From the NCBI GenBank assembly GCA_031288475.1, contig JAITRJ010000034.1, positions 1 to 64,000 of the forward strand: a DNA stretch of 64,000 bases. Direction: 5' to 3'. Positions 28,684-38,839 of this stretch are shown here, in pieces; the first letter of the stretch is position 1, and every line of letters begins with the position of its first letter. Under the pieces are notes generated by a model that was not told the DNA's origin, ran no database searches, and saw nothing but the letters and a program-made list of their open reading frames with translations. The stretch comes from Helicobacteraceae bacterium (GTDB lineage: Bacteria > Campylobacterota > Campylobacteria > Campylobacterales > SZUA-545). The position numbers and the translations under genes were made by a program.

Positions 28684-30132
28684 TTGCAAATTTTTATGAC
28701 CGTTTTTGAGCTTATCTCCCGATTGCTGTTTGTTTTTGCGCTCGCATGGTTCGTGATGACAAACCTGCAATATTACGGCTACCGCTTTGATCGGCTGTTT
28801 TTTCACCATACCAAGCCAAAGTGGCTGCTTTTTTATCTGATCGTACCGATTCTGCTCTACCACATCGGCGGATCATACTTCTGGATTTTTTTCTACTGTA
28901 TCTACCTGCCGTTGCTTATCGTGTGGCACAGCAAGCTGGATAAGAAACTTGTAATTACCGCCAGAGTAAAGCGTTTTTTGGTTCTACTGACGCTCTCGTC
29001 ATCGGCATTTGAAGCTGTCTATGTTCTATCGGAGATTCAAGGTTCAAAGGAGATATTAGCTTCTCTGATCTTCTCGTTCTGCGTTTCTCATATAATGGAG
29101 ACATTCATCAGGACGCGCTTCAAAAAAACGGCTCATAAAAAACTGATAGATAATAAGTCATTAACAGTGGTAGCTTTGACCGCCAGCTATGGGAAAACCA
29201 GCATTAAACACTTTTTGCGCGACATTTTATCAACTAGCTTTCGCGTTTATACTACACCCGGCAACGTCAATACGGACATAGGTATCTGTGCGGATATAAA
29301 CAACAATTTGCCAAACGATACAGACATATATATTGTGGAAGCAGGCGCAAGGGAAAGGGGGGATATATTAACGATTGCGCTTCTTGCCGAACCTCACTAT
29401 GTAATCGTAGGTAAAACGGGAGAACAGCATATAGAATATTTTAAGACAACAGAAAATATTCAGTCTACTAAAAGAGAGCTGCTGGTATCGCCAAGAATGA
29501 AAAAGGGGATCGTTCACGAAAGTACGGGCGTAAAACCAAACGACGAGATAATCATATTAAAAGATGAAGATATAAAAAATGTGTCAGCGACCTTTGAGGG
29601 GACAGAGTGGGAGCTTATGCTGAACAACCGCCCGATCCACCTTAAAACTCCCGTTCTCGGCGCTTTTAACGCGTTGAATATTTCTCTGGCGTTTCTTCTG
29701 GCAAAAGAGATGGGAGTCAAAGAGAGGTCGATCGTGGACGCGATAGCAAAATTAAAAAACTTTGAGCATCGCCTGCAGCCGATCAGAACGCCGTATAAAC
29801 TGATCATTGACGACAGCTACAACGGAAATCTTGAAGGGATGATTGCCGCCTGCGATCTAGCGGCGACCTACGGAGGGCGTAAAGTGATCGTTACGCCCGG
29901 TATTGTCGAAAGCAGCAAAGAGAGCAATACAGCACTGGCAAAAAAGATCAACGAGGTATTTGATCTGGCGCTGATCACAGGTACGCTAAACGCCGATATT
30001 TTAGCGGCAAATATCGATCATCATAAACGAAAGCGCGTATTTGACAAACGCGGTTTGGAAATGATTCTGACAAAGGAAAGCCGAACGGGCGATCTGGTAC
30101 TTTTTGCCAACGACGCGCCTAGCTTTGTATAG
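28684..30132 (+). CDS. murF: MurF-type Mur ligase with membrane N-terminus
   Basis: About 482 residues from TTG 28684, which has AAGGTGG seven bases upstream; a longer frame from GTG 28648 is possible. The N-terminal 150 residues hold about three to four membrane segments; the Mur ligase body follows, with ATP loop TASYGKTS (near 180), GNVNTDIG, IVEAGARERGD, and EHRLQPIRT plus DDSYNGN in the central/C-terminal part. The membrane-anchored N-terminus is a known trait of Campylobacterota MurF. Adds D-Ala-D-Ala to the UDP-MurNAc-tripeptide. Confidence 0.9.
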   Translation: MQIFMTVFELISRLLFVFALAWFVMTNLQYYGYRFDRLFFHHTKPKWLLFYLIVPILLYHIGGSYFWIFFYCIYLPLLIVWHSKLDKKLVITARVKRFLVLLTLSSSAFEAVYVLSEIQGSKEILASLIFSFCVSHIMETFIRTRFKKTAHKKLIDNKSLTVVALTASYGKTSIKHFLRDILSTSFRVYTTPGNVNTDIGICADINNNLPNDTDIYIVEAGARERGDILTIALLAEPHYVIVGKTGEQHIEYFKTTENIQSTKRELLVSPRMKKGIVHESTGVKPNDEIIILKDEDIKNVSATFEGTEWELMLNNRPIHLKTPVLGAFNALNISLAFLLAKEMGVKERSIVDAIAKLKNFEHRLQPIRTPYKLIIDDSYNGNLEGMIAACDLAATYGGRKVIVTPGIVESSKESNTALAKKINEVFDLALITGTLNADILAANIDHHKRKRVFDKRGLEMILTKESRTGDLVLFANDAPSFV

Positions 30133-30226
30133 GCAGATATATAACACACCGATTAAGCGCGGCTGGATCGGAATAAAGGAAAGATTTTGGTATTATAACG
30201 CTTGTTTAACATTTGGGAAAGAGATA

Positions 30227-30622
30227 ATGGACAGATTTTGCCGAATCTGCTTGAAACGATTTATTATAGTTTTCGTTCTGCTTTTACCGGTTATGTCCGT
30301 TCTTTACGCGGCGTCCGACAAAAACGAAGCGCAAGACAGTCAAAAAAAGATTAAATACCTTATCGCTTCAAACGACGGCCTCGCGGCATTTTTTGACGAT
30401 TTAACGGTTGCGGGCTGCCCAAGATGCGACTATATTGACAAAAATATCGAGGCTCTTTACGAGATCAAACCGCACAGCGTATATTCAGAGTTTGAAACCT
30501 ATCTGCTGATCGATGGCAAAAACAAAGAGCCGCTTTACGATGAAAGCGGCAAAATCAACGAGGATTTCGCGATCATAAATTATAAAGCAATCCGAACACC
30601 GCGTAAGGCACCGCTAAATTGA
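30227..30622 (+). CDS. exported protein with a CxxC pair, unknown
   Basis: 131 residues from ATG 30227 (GGGAAAGAGATA before it). Basic start MDRFCRICLKRF, hydrophobic core about 12-27 ending SVLYAAS, so a Sec signal peptide is likely. The mature part has one CPRCDYID motif (CxxC, near residue 65) and acidic helices. There is no thioredoxin context around the CxxC, so redox activity is not assumed. A TATTAT-like -10 lies about 25-30 bp upstream. I do not recognise the family. Confidence 0.55.
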   Translation: MDRFCRICLKRFIIVFVLLLPVMSVLYAASDKNEAQDSQKKIKYLIASNDGLAAFFDDLTVAGCPRCDYIDKNIEALYEIKPHSVYSEFETYLLIDGKNKEPLYDESGKINEDFAIINYKAIRTPRKAPLN

Positions 30623-30834
30623 AAATCGTTCTGATCGATAGAAATAAACATCAGTCCGTGCTTCGCAAAAGCGGCGATGGACAGATGGCAGACTTTGTAC
30701 AGCGCGAAGAACGGTATCGCGCCGAATCGTTACGGCGACTCCGCAAAAACAGACAATCTATAGGTATTTATGGCGCGATGAGCGGGGAGAGTAACGCCTC
30801 GGCGTTAAGCTCACAGACGGGCTTTTGGTCATAG
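30619..30834 (+). CDS. short basic ORF overlapping the exported gene, doubtful
   Basis: 71 residues from a TTG that overlaps the previous stop by 4 nt (TTGA). The first 45 residues are highly charged, the last 25 are low-complexity and not protein-like. It could be a coupled small gene with a broken 3' end or chance. Confidence 0.2.
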   Translation: MKIVLIDRNKHQSVLRKSGDGQMADFVQREERYRAESLRRLRKNRQSIGIYGAMSGESNASALSSQTGFWS

Positions 30835-31032
30835 GCAAGCGGACGCCGAGTGGCTGCTGAGAACGGAGGGTTTCCGCGCCGGATAAGGTCATCTGTAATT
30901 ACGGGCAACTGATTATACCCCGACGGAAGAGAGATCGGGGCGCGGATCAACGCCGATTGTGTTTTGTAAAACCGCTGTGATATCCCATTATAGTATAGAC
31001 CGGAAACGATCTGTCGTTGAGGGGAAAACTCT

Positions 31033-31164
31033 ATGGGAAAAGTACTAAAAACTACCGAAGTCGCGTCCGTATCTGATAATAAACTGAATAATCATTCGGC
31101 TGAAAATACTGAACGGAATGAAAGCAAAATAAAGTTACTTGACAAGATTCTAAGTCTCTTATGA
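31033..31164 (+). CDS. 43-residue small protein, unknown
   Basis: ATG 31033 has a good GAGGGGAAAACTCT site and a plausible -10 (TATAGT, near 30993-30998). The product, MGKVLKTTEVASVSDNKLNN followed by an amphipathic C-terminal helix (KIKLLDKILSLL), is hydrophilic with a leucine-rich end. Small regulatory or membrane-associating peptides look like this, but there is no family evidence. Confidence 0.35.
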   Translation: MGKVLKTTEVASVSDNKLNNHSAENTERNESKIKLLDKILSLL

Positions 31165-31460
31165 ATTCGGCGCTCTAGGCGGCGTCGATGCTGATTCTGC
31201 TGGCATTCCCGCCCTAAAAGATCCAGATAATGCGGGTTTGACCCGCCCGCGTGTCTTAACGATGTAGACGCTAACGCCAATTTAACCGCTTTTTCATATT
31301 CTCCTCTTTTTTGATCTTACGGCACAAAACTTATGGAACAGCATCTGCGTCAAAGCTTGCAAGCTTCCGCCGCGATCGGGTTCTTATCGCAGCTATGACA
31401 GCTCTAACGCTTTATAGTTATAACGCGCGGAAGCATCGGGTCTCTCGTCGTGTGTTTTTT

Positions 31461-31500
31461 GGATTGTGTAATCACATTGCGTGTTCTTCTCGTAATGACG
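31461..31500. repeat. GGATTG...AATGAC dispersed repeat copy
   Basis: The block starts GGATTGTGTAATCAC and ends CTCGTAATGACG. A shorter relative (GGATTG...CAATGAC) is at 62362-62389. These ends match the very widespread short intergenic repeats in which GGATTGC and CAATGACG form the two arms. Copy number in the genome would settle it. Confidence 0.4.
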
Positions 31501-31663
31501 AAGAAGGAAGGCAGATTGCGTCATTCAGCTTCGTAAGCTCGCGATTCGCAACAAGGAAAGCGGAACGGGAGCGAAAACGCAATGCTTTAGCCGCTCCGCG
31601 GCGAAGCAGCAGGGAGGTTTCCCAACGCCGCATATATCACGGAAGAAGGCGGAAGTCTTTGAA

Positions 31664-32797
31664 TTACTCCTCATCTTCCGCGTTGCCGATCGGTTCGCCG
31701 CGCCGCAAGCTGACCAGTACGCCTTCGATTAGCTTGTCCAGATCGCCGTCAAGAATTGCTTCTACATTGCCAAACGCCTGTCTGGAGCGGTTATCTTTGA
31801 CCTGCTGATAGGGGAAAAGCACATAGCTGCGTATCTGATGACCCCAACCTATATCGGTCTTAACAACGCTGCTCGCCTCTGTCTGACGCTTTTCAAGCTC
31901 CATTTCGTAGAGCTTGGAGCGCAGCATCTTGAACGCGGTTTCGCGGTTTTTGTGCTGACTGCGATCGTTTTGACACTGGACGACCACGGCGCTTGGCAGA
32001 TGGGTAATGCGAATCGCCGATTCGGTTTTATTTACGTGCTGTCCGCCAGCGCCGCTGCTTCGATAGGTGTCGATACGCAGATCTTTTTCGTCGATTTCAA
32101 TTGTAATATCGTCGTCGATTTCAGGCGAAACTGCTACAGAAACAAAGCTGGTATGCCGCCTTCCATTGCTGTCAAACGGCGAGACGCGCACCAGACGGTG
32201 CGTGCCGTTTTCCGCCTTGAGATAGCCGTAGGCGTTTTCGCCCTTGATCAGAATCGTAGCGTCCTTGATGCCGGCCCCCTCGCCATCCTGATAGTCCAAA
32301 ATCTCCGATTTGAAACCGCGTCGCTCCGCCCAGCGCAGATACATGCGGTGCAGCATCAGCGCCCAATCCTGACTCTCCGTGCCGCCAGCGCCCGGCGTGA
32401 TCGAAACGATCGCATTACTCGCGTCCTGCTCACCGCTGAGCATAAGTTCCACCTCCAGCGCGTCGACGCGTCTCTCCAGCGCAGGAAGTTCTTCGCATAA
32501 AGCGTTCAGCGTTTCGCTGTCCTGCTCTGCCGTGGCAATATCAAACAGCTCCGCTGCGTCTTCCACAGATGCCGCCGCGCTTGAGTAGCGTTCCAGCGCG
32601 CGTTCCAGCCGCGTCTTTTCTTTCTGTATTTTGGCAGCGTTTTCGGGATTAAGCCAGAAACCTTGATCATTTTCCATTGCGGCAATTTCCGCCCGCCGCC
32701 GCGACAATTCGGTCGGCTTAATGATGTCGCGGGCGTTGTTGAGCTGTTTGACAAGCTTCTTTACGCGTTCGCCATATTCGTATGCGTCGATAACCAC
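31664..32797 (-). CDS. prfB: peptide chain release factor 2
   Basis: 377 residues from GTG 32797 (AAGGAAATCC before it). SPF in [16 protein letters not shown] is the RF2 stop-codon reader (UGA/UAA); GGQ loop is [17 protein letters not shown]. The frame is continuous: there is no in-frame UGA near codon 25, so the autoregulatory frameshift used by many bacteria is absent. Confidence 0.96.
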   Translation of the reverse strand: MVIDAYEYGERVKKLVKQLNNARDIIKPTELSRRRAEIAAMENDQGFWLNPENAAKIQKEKTRLERALERYSSAAASVEDAAELFDIATAEQDSETLNALCEELPALERRVDALEVELMLSGEQDASNAIVSITPGAGGTESQDWALMLHRMYLRWAERRGFKSEILDYQDGEGAGIKDATILIKGENAYGYLKAENGTHRLVRVSPFDSNGRRHTSFVSVAVSPEIDDDITIEIDEKDLRIDTYRSSGAGGQHVNKTESAIRITHLPSAVVVQCQNDRSQHKNRETAFKMLRSKLYEMELEKRQTEASSVVKTDIGWGHQIRSYVLFPYQQVKDNRSRQAFGNVEAILDGDLDKLIEGVLVSLRRGEPIGNAEDEE

Positions 32798-32854
32798 GGA
32801 TTTCCTTAGTATAATGCGTCAAAAATTTGTGATTGTATCGTAAAAGGATAAAGG

Positions 32855-33676
32855 TTGATTGTCGCGCGAAGCGTAATAGAGATGAAAGAGAAGAGAGGGC
32901 GCGTGAACGCGAACGTAGGATTTGTCGCCACAATGGGCGCACTTCACACGGGGCATCTGAGTCTGATCGAACGGGCGAAAAACGAGAACGACTTCGTGGT
33001 AGTTTCCATATTCATAAATCCCACGCAATTCCGCGAAGGAGAAGATTTCAACCGCTACCCGCGAAAGTTAGAAGCCGATAGCGTTTTATGCAAAGCGGCG
33101 GGCGTTAATCTGCTGTTCACGCCAAACGTGGAAGATATATACGGAAACGACGAACCGACTATTAAAGCGCCCACAATTACCGGTCATATTTTGGAAGGAA
33201 AGTTTCGTGAAGAACACTTTGACGGCGTGTTAACGATAGTAATGAAGCTATTCAATATAGTTCAGCCTAACCGCGCTTATTTCGGTAAGAAAGACGCGCA
33301 ACAGGCAATTTTAATAACAAAGATGACAAACGCCTTCTTTTTCAATATAGAAATAGCGCTATGCGAAACTGTACGCGAGAACGGAGGGCTTGCGCTAAGC
33401 AGTAGAAACATCTATTTATCAAAAAGTGAGAAGAGCGAGGCATTTAAACTGTCCAAAGCGCTGTTTGAGGCAAGCAAATTAATTAAGCAAAATGAGATCA
33501 GAGCGCTTGCGATTATTCAGGTAATTACAGAGGTTTTAAAGCCACTGCCAATCGATTATATAGCGATTGTCGATCGCGAGCTAAAAGCGATTGAAACAAT
33601 CAAAAAAGGCGAAACGATCATATTGATCGCGGCGAGAGCAGGCACAACGCGTCTGATTGATAATATGTGGATATAG
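32855..33676 (+). CDS. panC: pantoate-beta-alanine ligase
   Basis: 273 residues, TTG start at 32855 after [29 protein letters not shown] is the HxGH nucleotide loop; FINPTQF binds pantoate; YFGKKDAQQ and [10 protein letters not shown] (KMSKS-like region) complete the fold. Makes pantothenate for CoA. It is followed by rimO with at most a short gap. No panB/panD nearby. Confidence 0.95.
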   Translation: MIVARSVIEMKEKRGRVNANVGFVATMGALHTGHLSLIERAKNENDFVVVSIFINPTQFREGEDFNRYPRKLEADSVLCKAAGVNLLFTPNVEDIYGNDEPTIKAPTITGHILEGKFREEHFDGVLTIVMKLFNIVQPNRAYFGKKDAQQAILITKMTNAFFFNIEIALCETVRENGGLALSSRNIYLSKSEKSEAFKLSKALFEASKLIKQNEIRALAIIQVITEVLKPLPIDYIAIVDRELKAIETIKKGETIILIAARAGTTRLIDNMWI

Positions 33677-33678
33677 CG

Positions 33679-34992
33679 ATGCCGCCGCTACTACATATAG
33701 TAAGTCTGGGTTGCACGAAAAACCTTGTCGACAGCGAGGTGATGCTGGCGCGCCTGAAAGAATTCGCAATTACTGATAATCCAAGCGCGGCAGACGTAAT
33801 TATCGTGAATACCTGCGGATTTATTGACGCGGCGAAAGAGGAAAGTATAAATACGATTCTTTCACTGCACGGGCGGCGTAAAAACGGATCACTTCTGGTA
33901 ATGGCTGGCTGTTTGAGCGAACGGTACAAAGCGGAGCTCCAAGCGGAATTTACGGAGGTGGATCTCTTCACCGGCGTGGGGGATTACGCCAAAATTGAAG
34001 AGCTTATCAGTAATAAAAAAAGCGGTTTTTCCGATCACGTTTTTTTGCAACAAGATGAAGATCGGGTGATAACAAATAGTGGATATCACGCTTATATAAA
34101 AATTGCCGAGGGATGCAATCAGAGTTGCAGCTTCTGCGCGATTCCGACTTTTAAGGGAAAGCTTCAGTCCAGATCGATTCAAAGCATAACGACAGAGATT
34201 AAAAGGCTGATCACACGTGGCTATTTTGATTTCACGCTGATTGCGCAGGACAGCAGTAGTTTCGGGCGCGATCACGGCGAAAAAGACGAATTGATCAAAC
34301 TAATTATGGAAATTGACATGATCGACGGAGTAAAACGCGCGAGACTCTGTTATCTATATCCATCAACCACCAGCAGAAAACTTATCGACACAATCGCCTT
34401 TTCCAAACGTTTCGCTCCGTATTTCGATATGCCGATTCAGCACGCCTCCGATCGTATGCTGAAGGTAATGCGGCGCGGAGTCGGCATTAAAAAGACTCTC
34501 GATCTGATCGACTATATGCGCGCCGTACCCAACAGTTACGTCCGAACTGCCTTTATTGTGGGGCATCCCCAAGAGAAAGAAGAGGATTTTAACGCGATGC
34601 GTGATCTGATCGACAGCGGAATATTTGATCGCGCCTCCCTTTTCGCCTTCAGCGACGAGAAGGGAAGCGTGGCAAATAAAATGAAACGTAAAGTGGACTC
34701 AAGAACTATAAATATTCGTCTGCAAAAAGGTAAGAGCATATTAAAAAGAATGCATAAAAAAAGATTGGAAAATCAGATTGGAAATGTTTTTAACGCAGTG
34801 ATAGAAAAAAAAGATAATAGCGGGTTTTTTATTGAGGCAAAAGTGTTGAATTTCGCGCCGGAGATCGATCCCAAAATACTGATAAATGAGAGTGAAAAAA
34901 CGTTAAGGACAGGAGATATAGTTTCTGTTAAAATAGTTGACGCTTCGGATGATCTGCTTATCGCGCGGGCGCTGAAGGACAACAATGGATAG
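33679..34992 (+). CDS. rimO: ribosomal protein S12 methylthiotransferase RimO
   Basis: 437 residues from ATG 33679; GTG 33667 inside panC would add four residues. N-terminal cluster cysteines in SLGCTKNLVDSE and VNTCGFID, radical SAM CxxxCxxC in GCNQSCSFCAIP (near 145-152), and a C-terminal TRAM domain (about 375-437). The SLGCxKNxVDSE and NTCxFIxxAxxES patterns distinguish RimO from MiaB. Modifies Asp of S12. The stop overlaps the next ATG by 8 nt (ATGGATAG). Confidence 0.95.
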   Translation: MPPLLHIVSLGCTKNLVDSEVMLARLKEFAITDNPSAADVIIVNTCGFIDAAKEESINTILSLHGRRKNGSLLVMAGCLSERYKAELQAEFTEVDLFTGVGDYAKIEELISNKKSGFSDHVFLQQDEDRVITNSGYHAYIKIAEGCNQSCSFCAIPTFKGKLQSRSIQSITTEIKRLITRGYFDFTLIAQDSSSFGRDHGEKDELIKLIMEIDMIDGVKRARLCYLYPSTTSRKLIDTIAFSKRFAPYFDMPIQHASDRMLKVMRRGVGIKKTLDLIDYMRAVPNSYVRTAFIVGHPQEKEEDFNAMRDLIDSGIFDRASLFAFSDEKGSVANKMKRKVDSRTINIRLQKGKSILKRMHKKRLENQIGNVFNAVIEKKDNSGFFIEAKVLNFAPEIDPKILINESEKTLRTGDIVSVKIVDASDDLLIARALKDNNG

Positions 34993-35398
34993 CAAAATGA
35001 TTTTAAATAACGGTAATCTCAAGGCGACTCCGCAGCGTATAAAAATACTCTCGCTTCTTGGCGACTACGGTCATTTGACGATCGAGCGGATATACAGCGA
35101 GCTTAAAAAGGATACGCCTACGATTTCTCTGTCAACTGTTTACAGCAATATTGAATCGCTCTCCGAGAAAAACATTGTCAAAGAAGTGCCGATCTCGCGT
35201 CAAAAGGAAGCTTATGAACTAAACTCCGGCGCACACGCGCATCACGTGTGCAGACAGTGCGGTAAAATAACCGATATAGAGATTGACTCTGCCAAGTTAG
35301 GAGAATCGGTAAAATTCCGCGAAGAGGCAAAAATCGATAGCGTTGATATCATATTCAACGGAGTTTGTAATAACTGCCACAAAAGAGTGAAAAAGTGA
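34985..35398 (+). CDS. Fur-family repressor, PerR-like
   Basis: 137 residues. Winged helix LTIERIYSELKKDTPTISLS-TVYSNIESL; metal site AHAHHVCRQCGKITDIE and C-terminal CNNCHK give two CxxC structural zinc pairs. It is closer in layout to PerR (peroxide sensor) than to the true Fur encoded at 55546-55989, but regulatory specificity is inference. Overlaps rimO by 8 nt and ligA by 4 nt. Confidence 0.85.
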   Translation: MDSKMILNNGNLKATPQRIKILSLLGDYGHLTIERIYSELKKDTPTISLSTVYSNIESLSEKNIVKEVPISRQKEAYELNSGAHAHHVCRQCGKITDIEIDSAKLGESVKFREEAKIDSVDIIFNGVCNNCHKRVKK

Positions 35399-37353
35399 AC
35401 GATCAAGAGTACATACAATCTGTGGAAACCTTAAATCGCTGGGCGTACTCTTACTACGTTTTGGACAAACCGGAGGCGACGGACGAAGACTACGACAGGC
35501 TTTACAAAGAGGTAAAAGAGTACGAGGACACGAACGCAGCAAAAATTCTTCACTCCTCTCCCACGCGGAGAGTGGGAGATGCGTTGTTAAGCGGCTTTGA
35601 AAAGGCGAAGCATATTGAGCGGATGTGGTCGCTGGAAGATATTTTTTCATACGAAGAGCTTTCCGTCTGGATCGCAAAGGTAAAAAAACTTGCCGGACAG
35701 GAGATAGAATTTATATGCGAACCGAAATACGACGGAGCGAGCCTTAGCTTAGTGTACGAAAGCGGCGTTTTGGCGCGCGCGGTTACGCGCGGCAACGGCA
35801 TAGAAGGGGAAAACGTAACATCAAACGCCCGCACAATCCGCACCATACCGCTTGCAATAAATCACAAAGATAAGATCGAAATCCGCGGTGAAACGGTAAT
35901 ATATAAGAGCGAATTTGAAGCGATCAATAAAGAGCGTATAAAAAATGGCGAAACGCCGTTCGCAAATCCCAGAAACAGCGCTTCGGGAAGTTTAAGACAG
36001 CTCGATCCCGCTGTGTGTGCAAAGCGCAAGCTTATCTTTCTGCCATGGGGGGTTGGCACAGGCAGTCTTTCCGCGACAAGCGGTTTTGAAGAGATGAGTG
36101 CGATAGAAACAATGGGGTTTAAGAAAAACGCGCTGCGCGCTCTCTGCCGTAATACGGATGAGATAGAAGAAACCTATTTGTCGCTGATGAAAGCGAGATC
36201 ACATATCAAGATGCAACTTGATGGAATGGTAATTAAAATAAATGATTTGAATCTTAGGGGTAAATTGGGCTGGACAATCAAAGCGCCGCGCTGGGCAAGT
36301 GCTTATAAATTTCCAGCGATTGAAAAAAAAACAAAGCTGATAAGCGTCGATTGGCAGGTAGGACGCAGTGGTGCGCTTACGCCTGTAGGAAACGTCGAGA
36401 CGGTAAACATAGACGGCGCGGAAATATCGAGGGTTACTCTTCATAATTTTGACGAAATTCTACGGCTTGATCTAAAGATCGGAGACCACGTTGCGCTGAT
36501 TAGGAGCGGGGATGTGATTCCAAAGGTTGTTCAGGTTTTAACGACGATGAGAAATCAGACGCAAAAGAGTATAAAAAAACCAGATTTCTGCCCTAGCTGC
36601 GGTGGCGAACTTTTCGTTGATGGCGCTCTAATAAAATGCCAAAATACGAAGTGTAAAGATCGCGTTATAAGCACTTTGACCCATTTCGCGTCAAAAAGAG
36701 CGCTTAATATCGAGGGTTTGGGTGAAAGAATTATCACACAGTTGTACGAAAACGGTATTATCAGGCAGATAGAGGATATTTTTATACTAAGCGGCGAAAG
36801 TTTTAAAAATCTTGAAGGTTTCAAGGACAAAAAAAACACGAATTTGTTAAGCGCAATAGAAAGCGCTAAACATTGCGAACTGTGGCGTTTTATTAATGCG
36901 TTTGGGATAGAGCATATCGGCGAAGGCGCGTCAAAAACGGTTGCTGACGCCTTCAAGTTCGAGTGGTACGCCAAAGAAATTGAGGATTATGTGCGGCTGG
37001 AGGGTTTTGGAACGGAGATGAGCACGTCGCTACGCGAATTCGCGCAAGCCAATAGGGATCGAATTGAATATCTTACGAAAATTATCGCTCCAGTGTGTAA
37101 TGAAAAAAAAACGACCGGCAATTCGATATTTAACGCCAAAACAGTTGTTATCACGGGCAGTTTCCCAACCAGCAGAGAAGAAATACGGGTAAAGCTTGAA
37201 GCGTTGGGCGCGAAAACGAGCGAGAGCGTCTCCAAAAAAACCGATTTTGTTTTCGCCGGAGAAAATGCCGGAAGCAAGCTTGAAAAAGCAAAGACGCTTG
37301 GAATCAAAATCTTCTACAATGACGAAGTGCTGAAGGAGCTTGAAAATGCTTAG
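35395..37353 (+). CDS. ligA: NAD-dependent DNA ligase
   Basis: 652 residues from GTG 35395. Adenylation lysine in EPKYDGASLSLVYE (near 112); OB fold; zinc finger CPSCGG...CQNTKCKD (near 398-420); helix-hairpin-helix repeats (for example LNIEGLGERI near 440); BRCT domain in the last 75 residues. All domains present and at normal length. Overlaps the PerR-like gene by 4 nt and mscS by 8 nt. Confidence 0.97.
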   Translation: MNDQEYIQSVETLNRWAYSYYVLDKPEATDEDYDRLYKEVKEYEDTNAAKILHSSPTRRVGDALLSGFEKAKHIERMWSLEDIFSYEELSVWIAKVKKLAGQEIEFICEPKYDGASLSLVYESGVLARAVTRGNGIEGENVTSNARTIRTIPLAINHKDKIEIRGETVIYKSEFEAINKERIKNGETPFANPRNSASGSLRQLDPAVCAKRKLIFLPWGVGTGSLSATSGFEEMSAIETMGFKKNALRALCRNTDEIEETYLSLMKARSHIKMQLDGMVIKINDLNLRGKLGWTIKAPRWASAYKFPAIEKKTKLISVDWQVGRSGALTPVGNVETVNIDGAEISRVTLHNFDEILRLDLKIGDHVALIRSGDVIPKVVQVLTTMRNQTQKSIKKPDFCPSCGGELFVDGALIKCQNTKCKDRVISTLTHFASKRALNIEGLGERIITQLYENGIIRQIEDIFILSGESFKNLEGFKDKKNTNLLSAIESAKHCELWRFINAFGIEHIGEGASKTVADAFKFEWYAKEIEDYVRLEGFGTEMSTSLREFAQANRDRIEYLTKIIAPVCNEKKTTGNSIFNAKTVVITGSFPTSREEIRVKLEALGAKTSESVSKKTDFVFAGENAGSKLEKAKTLGIKIFYNDEVLKELENA

Positions 37354-38839
37354 AATCGTCTTCACGCTGACGCTTTTTGCCGTCTCTCTCTTATGCGAAA
37401 CACTTCAAGATGTAAAAATGGATTATCTCAGCAACAGCAATATCTGGATAAAAACATATAAAAATCAAAAGAATATCAACGAATTGAAAAACAAAATATC
37501 TATTTTGACAGAAGAAGTAAACGCGCTTACAAAAAGGGGACGGGACGCGCGAATAAAGAATGAGGAGCTTACGCTGTTAAAAGCGCAGATGGAAAGCTTA
37601 ACAAGCGTAGCCAGAAGCTTTTCAGATATTCTGGATGTTACCTCTATAAATGCGCAGACGATCGAAATTAATCTTATCAGTTTCCTCACGAACAGCAAAG
37701 TCAAGGAGCTTGAACGCGCCCGCGCCCAGATCGAATCGCTGAAAAAAGATTATGAAAGAGCAATAGCATATATAGAGGAGACAGCGAAAAAAACTGAAAA
37801 TATCATTGATATGGAATACTCGAATGAGGCAAAGGAGTTTCTGAAATTGGTAGAGGAGGATTTGCATATTTTTTTGGTGGCAAAAGGCATTATCGATCAA
37901 AAAGAGGAATCAATTGAAACTCTTTTTGGGCTAATCGCTTCAAAAACGCGTCACTATAAAGATAACGAGTTCGCGCAGCTGATCGCGAATATATTGATCG
38001 CGATTGGTATTCTGACGTCTCTCTACATAGTACGGTTTTTGTTTGCCCGGTTCAGTGGGAACGAAGAGAGATCTGCGTTCTGGATACGCCTCTCTAACCT
38101 GCTGGCGGCTCTTTTTATCGCTCTTTTCTTTCTCTTTAATTATATAGACAACCTAATCTACGCGCTTACCTTCGTAGGCTTTATGGCGGCAGGTTTGACA
38201 ATTGTACATAAAGAGCTGCTGTTAAACATCGCCGCATGGCTTCAAATGGCGTTCAGCAGTTCGATACAAGTGGGAGATCGTATTCTTTTATACTTTGAGG
38301 CAACGCCCATCATCGGCGATGTGATCGCGATCTCACCAATGAAAATAACGCTCTACGAAGAGATCACGCACAATAATGCGGCGGAGCTTAAACGGGCGGG
38401 ACGTATTTTGTTTATTCCAACAAATTTCATATTTTCAAAAGTAATTTATAATTACACACATGAATCAATGAAGACCATATATGATCTTATTGAAATCCCT
38501 CTGAACATAAACAGCGACTTTGATCGTGTAAAAAAGATTACGGAAGAAGTAGTGTCCAAAACTACGGCGCGTTATATTGAAATGGCACGATATCAATATA
38601 AGAAACTCCAAGATAAATATATTCTGCGAGGCAAAGATATGTCACCAAGAATACAGTTTATGATGCCATCGGACAAAAAAGGCATTGTTATGTATCTTTG
38701 GTACGTAGCTCCATACAGAGAGATATTAAACTGCCGGAGCGATCTGACGCTTGAATTGATCAGGCGTTTCAAAAAAGAGGCAAATATATTTTTAATAGAC
38801 GAGGAGAAGAAAAAGAGCGAACAACCATCCGTTACTTAA
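37346..38839 (+). CDS. MscS-family mechanosensitive channel with long N-terminal coiled coil
   Basis: About 497 residues from ATG 37346 (GGAGCTTGAAA before it); overlaps ligA by 8 nt. Signal peptide (about 1-20), then some 190 residues of heptad coiled coil in the periplasm, three to four membrane segments (about 210-300), and the MscS pore/beta domain (LLNIAAWLQMAFSSSIQVGD near 290-310, FIPTNFIFSKVIYNYTH near 355). It is larger than E. coli MscS, like the KefA/YnaI types. It should release osmolytes on hypo-osmotic shock. Its 3' end overlaps the convergent pseudopilin-like gene by 8 nt. Confidence 0.85.
   Translation: MLRIVFTLTLFAVSLLCETLQDVKMDYLSNSNIWIKTYKNQKNINELKNKISILTEEVNALTKRGRDARIKNEELTLLKAQMESLTSVARSFSDILDVTSINAQTIEINLISFLTNSKVKELERARAQIESLKKDYERAIAYIEETAKKTENIIDMEYSNEAKEFLKLVEEDLHIFLVAKGIIDQKEESIETLFGLIASKTRHYKDNEFAQLIANILIAIGILTSLYIVRFLFARFSGNEERSAFWIRLSNLLAALFIALFFLFNYIDNLIYALTFVGFMAAGLTIVHKELLLNIAAWLQMAFSSSIQVGDRILLYFEATPIIGDVIAISPMKITLYEEITHNNAAELKRAGRILFIPTNFIFSKVIYNYTHESMKTIYDLIEIPLNINSDFDRVKKITEEVVSKTTARYIEMARYQYKKLQDKYILRGKDMSPRIQFMMPSDKKGIVMYLWYVAPYREILNCRSDLTLELIRRFKKEANIFLIDEEKKKSEQPSVT

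Larger units (their letters stand above)
30835..31663. other. intergenic stretch with one small ORF and a dispersed repeat
   Basis: Apart from the 43-codon ORF at 31033-31164 and a GGATTG...AATGAC repeat at 31461-31500, I find nothing with protein-like composition or known motifs here. Confidence 0.4.

Noticed and set aside
32700-32797. Programmed frameshift in prfB
   Set aside because: The frame runs unbroken from GTG through the SPF and GGQ motifs; no in-frame UGA near codon 25.
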